A DNA stretch of 64,000 bases from Streptomyces sp. NBC_00190 (GTDB taxonomy: Bacteria > Actinomycetota > Actinomycetes > Streptomycetales > Streptomycetaceae). The notes beneath the pieces were generated by a model. The model worked only from the letters and a program-made list of their open reading frames with translations. It was not told the origin of the DNA and made no database searches. Positions 12,204 through 20,486 of the stretch are shown here, in pieces. The stretch covers positions 6,200,001 through 6,264,000 of the forward strand of contig NZ_CP108131.1 of NCBI RefSeq assembly GCF_036203305.1, in the 5' to 3' direction. How positions within the stretch are numbered: the stretch's first letter is position 1; the number at the start of each line of letters is the position of its first letter. A program made the position numbers and the translations under genes.

Positions 12204-13703
12204 TCAGGGCTCTCCGGGCGCGAAAGCCTGCAGGTGGGAGAGGGTGATCCGACGCCGTGGAAGGTCGACGCCCACGATCTTCACGGTGAGGCTGTCTCCG
12301 ACCTGAACAACATCCTCGGGCCGGTCCAGGTGTCCTTCCGCCAGCTCGGTGAGGTGTACCAGGCCTTCGAAGCCGTCCTCTCTCTCTTCGACACGGACGA
12401 AGGCGCCGAACGGCGCGAGTTTGGTCACGACTCCGTTCGTGATCTGGCCGACCTGTTGTACGAACTGCGGCATCGGATCCTCTTGCAATGCCTTCAGGGA
12501 CAGCGACACACGCTCGCGCACCAGGTCGACGTCGAGGATCTCGGCCGAGATTTCCTGGCCGACGGAGACGACGTCGGAGGGGTGGTCGAAACGGCGCCAG
12601 GACAGCTCGGGAATGTTGATCATCGCGGTGACGCCGCCGATGTCCACAAAGGTCCCACCGAAGCTGGCGATCTCCACCACCGTGCCGGTGCAGATCTGCC
12701 CACGGCGGAGAGTCTTCATAAAGGCCCAGTTCCGGTCGCTCGGCGTCGGCTCGGTCCTCCACCGCGCGCGGAGGACACCGTCGCTGTCGGGCAAGACCCC
12801 GGTGAACAGCGGGTGGCGTTCGTCGAGGGCCAAGGACAGGGCAGTAGCGGCACGGGCGCCTGCCACCCGGGCGGCCAGTTCCCGGTACTCGGACTCGTCG
12901 GCCGTCGTGCTGGAGACAACCCCGTTCTCGTCCTCCCACACGAATTCCACCGGCCCTTCGTCGGGAAGCGAGGCGAGGACCGCGTCGACATCGGCTGACA
13001 GGTCCGGCCAGACGGTCAACCGGGCACGAGGGGCGAGCCGGGCGCGGACCTCATCGAGGGTGCCCCCGGTGAGACGATGCCAGCGGGAGGCATTGTGGAG
13101 GTACCCCTCCTCCAATATCGCTGCGTGCCGCACGGCGACGGACCAGCGCAGACGGGCCCAGAAGTCCTCGTCCGCGGGCCGCTGTACGCCGGGCTCGTCG
13201 AAGTCCGCGTCGTAGGGCGAGGCGTCCAGCCGCTCCGGGAAGAGACCGAGAGCCCGGGTATGGGCAAAGGCGTGCTCGCAGGGCTCGTCGCTGCTGACGT
13301 AGACGTACTGGTCCCAACCGACCTGCACGGCGAACTTGTCCTCCACCTTCAGACGGCACCAGGCACCGCTGTCGCGGAGCATGCCCCTGACCAGTTCCAG
13401 GCCGAGGGAGAGGGGCACCTCGGCACCGTCGTGGAACCCGCTGAGGTCGGGTGGGAAGAGCCCGGCAAGACCGTGGCAGTCGATCGTCGGCTCCAGGCCG
13501 AAGTGGGCAAGGCCGGGGATCCCCGGCTCACGTATGGCCAGATGGTCGATGCCGGTGTCCTCGGCGAAGGCGGCAATCGCTTGCAGATAGGCGGCCTCGA
13601 CCGGTCCGTGGTCGCTGGTCGGGTCCTCATCGCCTATGTAGCTGCCGTGCTCGTCGCGGTCGGCAGGGTCGTACTTGGTGATCCGGTAGACGAAAGACGT
13701 CAC
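12204..13703 (-). CDS. Tandem S1 RNA-binding-domain protein
   Basis: A 499-residue protein. The start is GTG at 13703, with GGGGGAG five bases upstream; reading further upstream has no ribosome site. Residues 1 to about 330 form a domain I cannot assign, opening VYRITKYDPADRDEHGSY. The C-terminal part has two S1 beta-barrel domains, GQICTGTVVEIASFGGTFVD and GQITNGVVTKLAPFGAFVRV, each followed by a VGQ/VGD-type strand. S1 domains bind single-stranded RNA and suggest work on mRNA or ribosomes. It is convergent with the exonuclease, 9 bp away, inside the cassette that splits the native exonuclease gene. The N-terminal role is unknown. Confidence 0.75.
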   Translation of the reverse strand: MTSFVYRITKYDPADRDEHGSYIGDEDPTSDHGPVEAAYLQAIAAFAEDTGIDHLAIREPGIPGLAHFGLEPTIDCHGLAGLFPPDLSGFHDGAEVPLSLGLELVRGMLRDSGAWCRLKVEDKFAVQVGWDQYVYVSSDEPCEHAFAHTRALGLFPERLDASPYDADFDEPGVQRPADEDFWARLRWSVAVRHAAILEEGYLHNASRWHRLTGGTLDEVRARLAPRARLTVWPDLSADVDAVLASLPDEGPVEFVWEDENGVVSSTTADESEYRELAARVAGARAATALSLALDERHPLFTGVLPDSDGVLRARWRTEPTPSDRNWAFMKTLRRGQICTGTVVEIASFGGTFVDIGGVTAMINIPELSWRRFDHPSDVVSVGQEISAEILDVDLVRERVSLSLKALQEDPMPQFVQQVGQITNGVVTKLAPFGAFVRVEEREDGFEGLVHLTELAEGHLDRPEDVVQVGDSLTVKIVGVDLPRRRITLSHLQAFAPGEP

Positions 13704-14330
13704 GTTGCTCCCCCGTGGTTGTTGACGATGCTCGCTCACCGACCGATCTCGTGATCGGGAGCGCAGGGCGGGACGGGCCGGCGCATCGCCGCCTTCGAGG
13801 ATGGCCATCGAGATCACCTTCTGCAAGCGGGATACCGTGCCGCATCAGGTCGAATCGATCAGCGGCGATCGATGTGAGTGGCGCGATCGCTTCGGTCGGC
13901 TGCCTTGGAGAGACGCCGGTTCTCCAGTGTGAGGATTGTCGATTCCCTTGACCACACTGGTGATGCCACCCAAGTGCTGACGCAGAGCCGTGCGCTGGAG
14001 GTCGGAGAGCCCCACGAAGGCCAGGCCGCGTTCGGTGTCGCCGCGTGCCGCTTCCCGCCCTGGGCGACGTCGGGCGGTGATGGTCGGGTTTCCGCAGCGC
14101 TCGGGGCGGCAGTTCCGGGGATGGGCTGGTCCGTGCCCAGCGGTTCGGCACGGGGCCGTCTCGGGCTGGTCGTAGCAGTCTGCACGTGGGCGAACTCGTT
14201 GTCGGTCCGCGCGCCGGAGCCTCTTCGGCGGCGACTTCCGCACGGAATCCGGAGGGTGAAGCCCCGGCGCACCCCTCGAACATGGCCACGGAAAGGTGCC
14301 GTACGGGATCATCCCGGCGACCGTGCCGTA
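13704..14330. other. Degenerate cassette DNA, no intact gene
   Basis: About 630 bp upstream of the S1 gene with no convincing complete gene. One minus-strand stretch (about 13845-14015) reads like real protein, GLSDLQRTALRQHLGG then VVKGIDNPHTGE, and stops at 13845. It has no coherent N-terminus, so it may be the end of a broken gene. I do not recognise it. The right edge of the cassette lies near 14330, where exonuclease sequence resumes. Confidence 0.4.
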
Positions 14331-14402
14331 AGGACGGTGGGGCCGGACGCGGTGATCGACACGGCCTGGCCGCTGAGGGGTCTGGTTCCGGCGGGCGCCT
14401 GA
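14331..14402 (+). pseudogene. 3' fragment of the split native exonuclease gene
   Basis: The frame ending at TGA 14402 reads PDAVIDTAWPLRGLVPAGA. This matches the extreme C-terminus of the intact cassette copy (PTAVVEPAWPLIPRGR) and is what a DEDDh exonuclease of this group should end with. Upstream of it the frame is not exonuclease-like. Taken with the 5' fragment at 11182-11415, it marks the right-hand junction of a roughly 2.9 kb insertion or replacement. Confidence 0.6.
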
Positions 14403-14415
14403 CCGTGCGCGGCGG

Positions 14416-14976
14416 TTACCGCAGGAGCCAGTTGCGAGTCAGTTCCATGACCTCCGCGCGGCTGCGGCCGCCGTGGTCGGCGGCGACGACGTAGCTGCCG
14501 ATCCGCACGGAGAAGGTGAGCATGGAGCGGACCTCGACGTCGTCCTCGTCGGGGCAGAACTCGCCGAACAGCGAACGCAGGTAGTCCATCCGCCGGTTGT
14601 CGGCGCGCCGGAGCCGCTGCGCGACGGCCTCGTCGCGCCGGGCCCAGTCGCGGATCGCGAGGTCGACCGCCACGCCCGTCATCGGCTTGTCCCCGTACGA
14701 GGCGACGATCGTGAACAGCCGGTCCAGCTTGGCCCGCGCGTCCCCGCCGCCGCTCTCGACCCGATCGATCACGGCCTCGGTGACCTCGCGCTCCCACGTG
14801 TCGAGCATCTCGGTGAGCAGCGCGCCCCGGTTGCGGAAGTACCCGTAGAAGCCGCCCTTGCTGACGCCGAGCGCCTGCGCGAGCGGCTCGATGCGGACGG
14901 CCTCCGGGCCGCCGGCGGCCAGCGCCCGCAGCCCCTCCTCGATCCATGTGCCGCGAGGCGTGCGCGCCGTACCCAT
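14416..14976 (-). CDS. TetR-family transcriptional repressor
   Basis: A 186-residue protein with a TetR N-terminal HTH: ALAAGGPEAVRIEPLAQALGV then SKGGFYGYFRNRGALL, where the GGFYGYF recognition-helix region is typical. The C-terminal ligand domain is divergent, as usual. It is divergent from the DUF2867 gene, and the 98 bp between them carries two copies of a CTATACGG inverted repeat, almost surely its operators. It therefore probably represses itself and the DUF2867 gene; the ligand is unknown. Confidence 0.9.
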   Translation of the reverse strand: MGTARTPRGTWIEEGLRALAAGGPEAVRIEPLAQALGVSKGGFYGYFRNRGALLTEMLDTWEREVTEAVIDRVESGGGDARAKLDRLFTIVASYGDKPMTGVAVDLAIRDWARRDEAVAQRLRRADNRRMDYLRSLFGEFCPDEDDVEVRSMLTFSVRIGSYVVAADHGGRSRAEVMELTRNWLLR

Positions 14977-15006
14977 GATGTGTCTCCGCTCACGTGTGTC
15001 CCCCGT

Positions 15007-15024
15007 CTATACGGTGCCGTATAG
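15007..15024. promoter_or_regulatory. TetR operator, perfect palindrome
   Basis: CTATACGG-TG-CCGTATAG, 8 bp arms with a 2 bp spacer, 31 bp upstream of the TetR start. It overlaps a TATAGA -10-like hexamer reading toward the TetR gene. Confidence 0.75.
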
Positions 15025-15042
15025 GCGGGTGCTAGCCTTCTT

Positions 15043-15060
15043 CTATACGGCATCGTATAG
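15043..15060. promoter_or_regulatory. TetR operator, second near-perfect copy
   Basis: CTATACGG-CA-TCGTATAG, the same motif with one arm mismatch. It begins 36 bp after the first copy (centre to centre) and ends 14 bp before the DUF2867 start. Twin sites suggest control of both divergent genes. Confidence 0.7.
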
Positions 15061-15074
15061 ATAGGGGCTTGCTC

Positions 15075-15713
15075 ATGAGACTCCCGAAGACCGCGCACAC
15101 CTCCCGTCCCTGGCGGATCCACGAGATCGCAGGCGACTTCCGGGTCGAGGACGTGTGGGCGCTGCCGACACCAGGCGGTCCCGACGACCTCGCACATCTC
15201 GTGGACCAGTTCGCGCAGGGCAAGGGGGAGCCCATCGACTCCCCGGTGGGGCGCGCGCTCTTCGCGATCCGATGGAAGCTCGGGGCGCTGTTCGGCTGGG
15301 ACAAGCCCGAAGACGGCGTCGGCGGCCGGCTGTCCACGCTGCGGGACCGGCTTCCGGCGGACCTCCGCGAGGGTTCCAGGGGGCCGGACCTGACGGCGGT
15401 TCCGTTCACCTCCGTCTACCAGACGCACGACGAGTGGGCGGCGGAGATGGGCAACCGGACCGTGCACGGGGTGATGCACATCGGCTGGGTCCCGGACGGG
15501 GCGGGCGGCTACCGCGGCCAGATGGCCGTCCTGGTGAAGTCCAACGGACTGTTCGGCGCCCTGTACATGGCGGGCATCAAGCCCTTCCGGTACCTCGGGG
15601 TCTATCCGGCGCTGTTGCGGGGAATCGGACGCGGGTGGCAGGAGCACGCCGCCGAAAGGTCCGCGGGCTCGGCGGGCTCGGGCTCGGTCGGCTCCGCGGG
15701 CTCGGCGGGCTGA
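15075..15713 (+). CDS. DUF2867-domain protein
   Basis: A 212-residue cytoplasmic protein opening MRLPKTAHTSRPWRIHEIAGDF, with the DUF2867-like body through GVMHIGWVPD and VLVKSNGLFGALYMAGIKPFR. The C-terminus is a Gly-Ser-Ala repeat tail (GSAGSGSVGSAGSAG), probably unstructured. The ATG at 15075 has AGGGG nine bases upstream; a TTG two codons earlier is less likely. It sits directly behind the TetR operators, so it is the likely regulated target. Biochemical function is unknown; DUF2867 proteins often occur with TetR regulators and NAD-dependent epimerase-like genes. Confidence 0.8.
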   Translation: MRLPKTAHTSRPWRIHEIAGDFRVEDVWALPTPGGPDDLAHLVDQFAQGKGEPIDSPVGRALFAIRWKLGALFGWDKPEDGVGGRLSTLRDRLPADLREGSRGPDLTAVPFTSVYQTHDEWAAEMGNRTVHGVMHIGWVPDGAGGYRGQMAVLVKSNGLFGALYMAGIKPFRYLGVYPALLRGIGRGWQEHAAERSAGSAGSGSVGSAGSAG

Positions 15714-15732
15714 CCGGATCCGGCGGCCGGGC

Positions 15733-16350
15733 CTACGCCGCCGCCCACTCGTCGGTGTACTCGACGTGGATGTCCCGGGCGCGGGCGTCGCCGCAGCGCA
15801 CCTGCGCGCAGCAGTGCCCGTGGCGGGAGCCGTCGCGGACGTGGCCGGGGCCGTCCTCGGCCACCCGCCGCAAGACGTCGGCGGCCTCGTGGAACACCTT
15901 CGCACTGCCCGTCACGAAGAGGGTCCCGGCGTGGATGTGCTGGCGCAGCACGTCACGGTTCTCCGCGTGGTGCAGGGCCGCGAGGCCGGTGCCGGGCTCG
16001 GGGACGGACAGCTCGACGCTGCGCGGCCGGCCCGGGCCGAGCCGTCCCCGCAGCTCCTTCCAGCGCGAGGGGGCGAACTGGAGCGAGTGGTGGAGCAGGA
16101 CGAGGTCGAGCCCGCGTGATGCGGCGTCCGGGCGGGAGCCCCGCAGGGGCAGGTGGATCAGCGAGCGCGGCGAGGAGGCGGCCAGGGTCCACAGCCCGGC
16201 CATGAGCCGGGCGGCCACCTGGTCGACGTAGGCGTTCAGGTACCAGGAGTCATCGAGGAGCACCGCGCGCCGCGGCGGCCGGGCCGGGCGGATCACCTGG
16301 AACTCCTCCGTGCCGAGGCGGGCCCGGTGGACGGTCAGGGACAGCTTCAT
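15733..16350 (-). CDS. Uncharacterised protein coupled to a phosphotransferase
   Basis: A 205-residue protein that I do not recognise. It has a basic N-terminus MKLSLTVHRARLGTEEF, a hydrophilic middle, and a Cys/His-containing C-terminal stretch GHCCAQVRCGDARARDIHVEY. No membrane segment or signal peptide is seen. The ATG overlaps the stop of the upstream phosphotransferase gene by 1 nt (TGATG), so the two are co-translated and probably work together. The arrangement of an APH-type kinase with a partner gene is the only clue to function. Confidence 0.65.
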   Translation of the reverse strand: MKLSLTVHRARLGTEEFQVIRPARPPRRAVLLDDSWYLNAYVDQVAARLMAGLWTLAASSPRSLIHLPLRGSRPDAASRGLDLVLLHHSLQFAPSRWKELRGRLGPGRPRSVELSVPEPGTGLAALHHAENRDVLRQHIHAGTLFVTGSAKVFHEAADVLRRVAEDGPGHVRDGSRHGHCCAQVRCGDARARDIHVEYTDEWAAA

Positions 16351-17204
16351 CAGAACAGGCTCCAGCGCGCTTCCCGGTCGCCCTCGCGCAGGGAGGCGAC
16401 CCGGCGGCGGAATTCGGCCAGGGCCCTCGGATTGGTGGGGGCGTGCTGGGAGACCCAGGCGCAGCTGGCCGTCTCACGGGCCCCGCGCAGCACCGCGCAG
16501 CCCTCCCAGTCGCGGACGTCCCAGCCGTACGCCGTCACGAACGCGTCGTAGGACTCGGCGGGCAGGCCGTACCGGTCGCGGGAGAGGGCCATCACCACCA
16601 GGTCGTGTTCGCGCAGGTCGGCCGATACGGTCTCCAGGTCGACCAGGACCGGGCCGTCCGGGCCGACGTGCACGTTGCGGGGCAGGGCGTCGCCGTGGAT
16701 CGGGCCCGGGGGCAGGTGCGGCACGAGCCCGGCGACCTCACCGGCGTAGGCGTCGCGACGGGCTCGCAGGTACGCGGCGTCCGCCGGATCGATGGCGTCC
16801 GCGGCCAGCCGGAGCCAGCGTTCGACGCCGCCCAGCAGGTCCCGCGCGGCCAGCGGGAACGGCGGAGCGGGCAGGGCGTGGAGCTGCCGCAGCAGTACGG
16901 CGAGGTCCTCGGGGCCCGCGGGGCGCACCGCGCCCGGGAGCCGGTGCCACAGCGTCACCGGGTGCCCGGCCACCAGCCGTGCCTTCGGTTCGGCGGCGCG
17001 GACCGCCGGGATCCCGGCCTCCGCCAGCCAGTGCGCGACGGCCAGTTCACGCCCGGCCCGGCCGAGCAGCGCCGGGTCCGCGCGGCCCACCTTCACGACC
17101 AGGTCCCCGGCCGCGAAGACCGCGTTCTCGCCCAGGGCCAGCAGCGCGGCGCCATCGTCCAGGCCGGCCTGCGCCAGTACGTCCCTGGCCCGCGCCTCGT
17201 CCAT
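16350..17204 (-). CDS. Phosphotransferase (APH/ChoK-like kinase)
   Basis: A 284-residue protein. The kinase fold is supported by a VVKVGR Lys-containing strand, the catalytic loop PIHGDALPRNV (HGDxxPxN), and VLVDLE with the metal-binding Asp, as in aminoglycoside phosphotransferase-like enzymes. Substrate unknown; a resistance role should not be assumed. The start MDEARARDVLAQAGL is chosen over an ATG 21 codons upstream, whose added residues look non-coding. First gene of a two-gene operon, and divergent from the sugar ABC operon. Confidence 0.8.
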   Translation of the reverse strand: MDEARARDVLAQAGLDDGAALLALGENAVFAAGDLVVKVGRADPALLGRAGRELAVAHWLAEAGIPAVRAAEPKARLVAGHPVTLWHRLPGAVRPAGPEDLAVLLRQLHALPAPPFPLAARDLLGGVERWLRLAADAIDPADAAYLRARRDAYAGEVAGLVPHLPPGPIHGDALPRNVHVGPDGPVLVDLETVSADLREHDLVVMALSRDRYGLPAESYDAFVTAYGWDVRDWEGCAVLRGARETASCAWVSQHAPTNPRALAEFRRRVASLREGDREARWSLF

Positions 17205-17355
17205 GTCGTTCTCCGGATCCGGATCGTCGTGAATGCGCCAAGTCTCCCATCCGGGTGTGCGATGCATTGACGCGGCATCAGGCCCTGCGCACGATGACCG
17301 CAGCCCGGCCGTCCCGATGCGGACGATCCGGACGATCCGCCGGGAGGGGGTGAAG

Positions 17356-18255
17356 GTGACCGCCGCCGCCCCCGTGCGCACGGGCCGACGGGCCGACCCC
17401 GGAGCCTGGTTCCTGGTCCTGCCCGCCCTCGTACCCATCCTGCTGCTCAGCGTGGGCCCGCTCCTCTACGGCCTCGCCCTCGCCTTCACGGACGCCCAGT
17501 CCGGGCGTACCGAGCCCACCCGGTGGGTCGGGCTGCGGGGCTTCCAGGACCTGCTCCACGACCGGCTGTTCTGGGAGTCGTTCCGGATCGGCCTGGTGTG
17601 GGCGGCCGGGGTCACCGTCCCGCAGTTCCTGCTGGGACTCGGCCTCGCCCTGCTGCTCAGCCAGAACCTCCGGCTGCGCTGGCTGGCGCGCTCGCTCGCG
17701 ATCATTCCGTGGGCCATGCCCGAGGTGGTGGTCGGCATCATGTGGCGGCTCGTGTACCACCCCGACGCGGGGGTGCTGGGCGAGATCCTCTCCGGCCTCG
17801 GCCTCGCCGGGGACACCGACTGGCTCAGCGGCCTCGCCACCGCCCTGCCCGCCGTCGTCGTGGTCGGCATCTGGGCGGGCATGCCGCAGACCACGGTCGT
17901 GTTGCTGGCCGGACTGCAGAACACCCCGCACGAGCTCCACGAGGCCGCCGCCCTCGACGGTGCCGGGGCCTGGCGCCGCTTCCGGACGGTGACCTGGCCC
18001 GCGATCCGGCCGGTGGCGCTGTCCGTCTCCGCGCTCAACCTCATCTGGAACTTCAACTCCTTCGCCCTGGTCTACGTACTGACCAACGGCGGGCCCGGCG
18101 GCCGCACCCGGCTGCCCATGCTCTTCGCGTATGAAGAGGCCTTCCGCTACGGCCAGTTCGGCTACGCCGCGGCCATGGGGTGTGTGATGGTCGCGGTGAT
18201 CTCGGTCCTGCTCGCCGTGTACCTGGCCGGCCGGCTCAGGGAAGGGGACGCCTGA
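17356..18255 (+). CDS. Sugar ABC transporter permease, MalF/UgpA type
   Basis: A 299-residue permease with six predicted membrane helices. The coupling loop EAAALDGAGAWRRFRTVTWP is the EAA motif that contacts the ATPase. The GTG at 17356 is chosen because GGGAGGGGG lies about six bases before it; in-frame starts at 17317 and 17350 are less well placed. The stop overlaps the next permease start (TGATG). It imports an oligosaccharide or sugar alcohol together with the following two genes. No ATPase is encoded here, so a shared MsiK-type ATPase is likely, as is usual in Streptomyces. Confidence 0.88.
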   Translation: MTAAAPVRTGRRADPGAWFLVLPALVPILLLSVGPLLYGLALAFTDAQSGRTEPTRWVGLRGFQDLLHDRLFWESFRIGLVWAAGVTVPQFLLGLGLALLLSQNLRLRWLARSLAIIPWAMPEVVVGIMWRLVYHPDAGVLGEILSGLGLAGDTDWLSGLATALPAVVVVGIWAGMPQTTVVLLAGLQNTPHELHEAAALDGAGAWRRFRTVTWPAIRPVALSVSALNLIWNFNSFALVYVLTNGGPGGRTRLPMLFAYEEAFRYGQFGYAAAMGCVMVAVISVLLAVYLAGRLREGDA

Positions 18256-19133
18256 TGGGGCCGCGCCGCGGGGTTCGGGCCTCCCGGGCCGCCCCGGTCT
18301 CCCGGACCTCCCGGGCCGCGCGGGCCGGCCAGTACGCGGCGCTCGCCGCCTACCTGGTCTTCCTCGCCTTCCCGTTCCTGTGGCTGGTCTCCACCGCATT
18401 CAAGCCCGCGCGCGAACTCGGCAGCCTGCACCCCACCTGGATTCCCGATCACCCGACCCTCGGCAACTTCCGCCGGGCCTTCGCCGAGCAGCCACTGGTG
18501 CACGCCGCGCTGAACAGCCTGCTCGCCGCGGTGTGCGCCGCCGTGATCGCGGTCGTCCTCGCCACCCCCACGGCCTTCGTCCTCGCCCGCCGGCCCGGGC
18601 GGGCGGCCGCGGCCGCCACCGGCTGGGTCGTGGTCAGCCAGGCCTTCCCCTTCGTCCTGGTGATCATCCCGCTGTTCCTGGTGCTGAAGAGCCTGCACCT
18701 GGTCAACTCCGTGCCGGGCCTGGTCCTCGTCTACGTCGTCTGGTCGCTGCCGTTCGCCCTGTGGATGCTGGTCGGCTACGTCCGGGCCGTCCCGCCGGAG
18801 CTGGAGGAGGCGGCCGCGATGGACGGGGCCGGGCGGCTGCGCACCCTCGTCTCGGTCGTCGCGCCGCTGCTGGCGCCGGGGATCGTGGCGACCGCGCTGT
18901 TCGCCTTCATCACCGCCTGGAACGAGTTCTTCTTCGCCCTCGTCCTCCTCAAGACCCCGGAGAAGCAGACCTTGCCGGTCGTTCTGACCCACTTCCTGGG
19001 CGCCGAGGGCGCCGCCGACCTCGGCCCGCTCGCCGCCGCGGCCTTCCTCGCGACCCTTCCCTCACTGGTGATCTTCGCGGTCATCCAGAAGCGGATCACC
19101 GGCGGCATGCTGGCCGGGGCGGTGAAGAGCTGA
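18255..19133 (+). CDS. Sugar ABC transporter permease, MalG/UgpE type
   Basis: A 292-residue partner permease. It opens with a basic stretch, then AYLVFLAFPFLWLVSTAFK, the typical first helix of MalG-like subunits. The EAA loop reads EAAAMDGAGRLRTLVSVVAP. The C-terminus FAVIQKRITGGMLAGAVKS matches the family end (QRHIVGGLTAGAVKG type). The ATG overlaps the previous stop, and its own stop overlaps the binding-protein ATG, so the three genes form one coupled operon. Confidence 0.88.
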   Translation: MGPRRGVRASRAAPVSRTSRAARAGQYAALAAYLVFLAFPFLWLVSTAFKPARELGSLHPTWIPDHPTLGNFRRAFAEQPLVHAALNSLLAAVCAAVIAVVLATPTAFVLARRPGRAAAAATGWVVVSQAFPFVLVIIPLFLVLKSLHLVNSVPGLVLVYVVWSLPFALWMLVGYVRAVPPELEEAAAMDGAGRLRTLVSVVAPLLAPGIVATALFAFITAWNEFFFALVLLKTPEKQTLPVVLTHFLGAEGAADLGPLAAAAFLATLPSLVIFAVIQKRITGGMLAGAVKS

Positions 19134-20443
19134 TGAGGACCAGCGGGTGGCGGGCCGGGGCGGGCGCGCTCGCACTGGTGGCCGGGCTGCTCGGCGGGTG
19201 CTCCCCGCCGGGCGGCGGCGCCGGTGACGGGCCCGTACGGCTGAGCTTCCAGTCGCTCGCCTGGCAGAAGGAGTCCGTCGACGCGAACAAGGCCCTGGTC
19301 GCGGCGTGGAACGCCGCCCACCCCGAGGTCCAGGTCCGTTATGTCCAGGGCAGCTGGAGCAGCGTCCACGACCAGCTGCTGACCTCCTTCGAGGGCGGCG
19401 AGGCGCCCGACGTCATCCACGACGCCTCCGACGACCTCGCCGACTTCGCCCACGGCGGCTACCTCGCCGACCTGCGGCCCCTCCTCTCCGACCGGCTCAG
19501 GACCGACATCCCGGCCGCCTCCTGGGAGTCCGTGACCTTTGGAGCCGACGGTGGTGTGTACGGGGTCCCGTTCCTCCAGGAACCCAGGGTCCTGATGGCC
19601 AACACCGGGCTCCTGCGCGCCTCGGGGGTCCGCATCCCCACCCCCGAAGCCCCCTGGAGCTGGGAGGAGTTCCGTACGGCCGCCCGGCAGCTCACCGGCG
19701 AGGGCCGGTACGGGGTGGCCTGGCCGCTGAGGGACCCGGTCTCCGCCACCCTCAACCTCGGCCTGTCCGCGGGCGGCAGGCTCTTCCACCGCGACACCGA
19801 CGGAAGGGCCGTCATCCGCTGGGCCGAGGGCGACGCCGTGGTCCCCGCCACCATCCGGGCCCAGATCGAGACCGACCGCAGCGCCTCCCGGGCCACGCTC
19901 GCCATGGGCGGGTCCGACACCCTGCCCGGCTTCTTCGGCGGCCGGTACGCGATGGTGCCGCTCGGGTTCTCGTACCGCCAGCAGATCGCGCGGCAGGCTC
20001 CGCCCGGCTTCGCCTGGCAGGTGCTGCCGCCTCCGGCCGGGGCGGACGGCCTCGGCGGGCCGATGCAGGGGGTGAGCCCGCAGACCCTCTCCATCGCACG
20101 GGACAGCCAGCACAAGAAGGAGGCCGCGGCCTTCGTCGACTTCATGCTGAGCCCGGCCAACATGGTCCGCCTCGCCCGCGGCGACTGGATGCTGCCGACC
20201 GGCACGCAGGCGCTGGCCGACCCCGCCCTGCACACCCCCGAGCTCGGCTGGGCCACCGGCACGGCCCTGGCGGGCGGGCTGCGCCCGGCGCCCGCCCAGT
20301 CGGTGCGCGGCTATCCCGAATGGAAGGACAAGGTCGCCACGCCGGCGCTCCAGGAGTTCTACAGCGGGGCCATCGACCTAGGAGAACTGGAGAAACGCCT
20401 GGTGGGGGGCGGGAGCAGGGTGCTCGCGCGCTACCAGAGATGA
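19133..20443 (+). CDS. Extracellular sugar-binding lipoprotein
   Basis: A 436-residue solute-binding protein of the sugar type. The signal peptide ends in lipobox LLGGC, with the lipidated Cys at residue 23, so it is membrane-anchored outside the cell. Family hallmarks are the periplasmic-binding fold segments [12 protein letters not shown] and a [19 protein letters not shown] region. It delivers the sugar to the two permeases encoded just upstream. In most such operons the binding protein comes first; here it is last. The ligand is not predictable. Confidence 0.88.
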   Translation: MRTSGWRAGAGALALVAGLLGGCSPPGGGAGDGPVRLSFQSLAWQKESVDANKALVAAWNAAHPEVQVRYVQGSWSSVHDQLLTSFEGGEAPDVIHDASDDLADFAHGGYLADLRPLLSDRLRTDIPAASWESVTFGADGGVYGVPFLQEPRVLMANTGLLRASGVRIPTPEAPWSWEEFRTAARQLTGEGRYGVAWPLRDPVSATLNLGLSAGGRLFHRDTDGRAVIRWAEGDAVVPATIRAQIETDRSASRATLAMGGSDTLPGFFGGRYAMVPLGFSYRQQIARQAPPGFAWQVLPPPAGADGLGGPMQGVSPQTLSIARDSQHKKEAAAFVDFMLSPANMVRLARGDWMLPTGTQALADPALHTPELGWATGTALAGGLRPAPAQSVRGYPEWKDKVATPALQEFYSGAIDLGELEKRLVGGGSRVLARYQR

Positions 20444-20450
20444 ATTCACG

Positions 20451-20479
20451 TTGCACGAGACGTATCGTCTCGCTAGGGT
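20451..20479 (+). promoter_or_regulatory. Leaderless promoter with embedded operator palindrome
   Basis: TTGCAC (20451-20456) and TAGGGT (20474-20479) are 17 bp apart, and TAGGGT ends 7 nt before the ATG at 20487 with no ribosome site. The spacer holds GAGACG-TAT-CGTCTC (20457-20471), a perfect 6 bp inverted repeat. A repressor bound there would block RNA polymerase directly. No regulator gene is adjacent. Confidence 0.65.
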
Positions 20480-20486
20480 CGTGGGC

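Noticed and set aside
16350..17204. Aminoglycoside resistance gene
   Set aside because: The kinase fold is clear but nothing shows antibiotic specificity; called only a phosphotransferase.
17233..17355. Upstream in-frame starts for the first sugar permease
   Set aside because: They lack a ribosome site and the added residues are basic and unlike family N-termini; GTG 17356 is better placed.
18380..20443. One long frame joining the permease region to the binding protein
   Set aside because: The first 250 residues are an Arg/Pro-rich shadow of the permease; the real binding protein starts at 19133 with a lipoprotein signal peptide.
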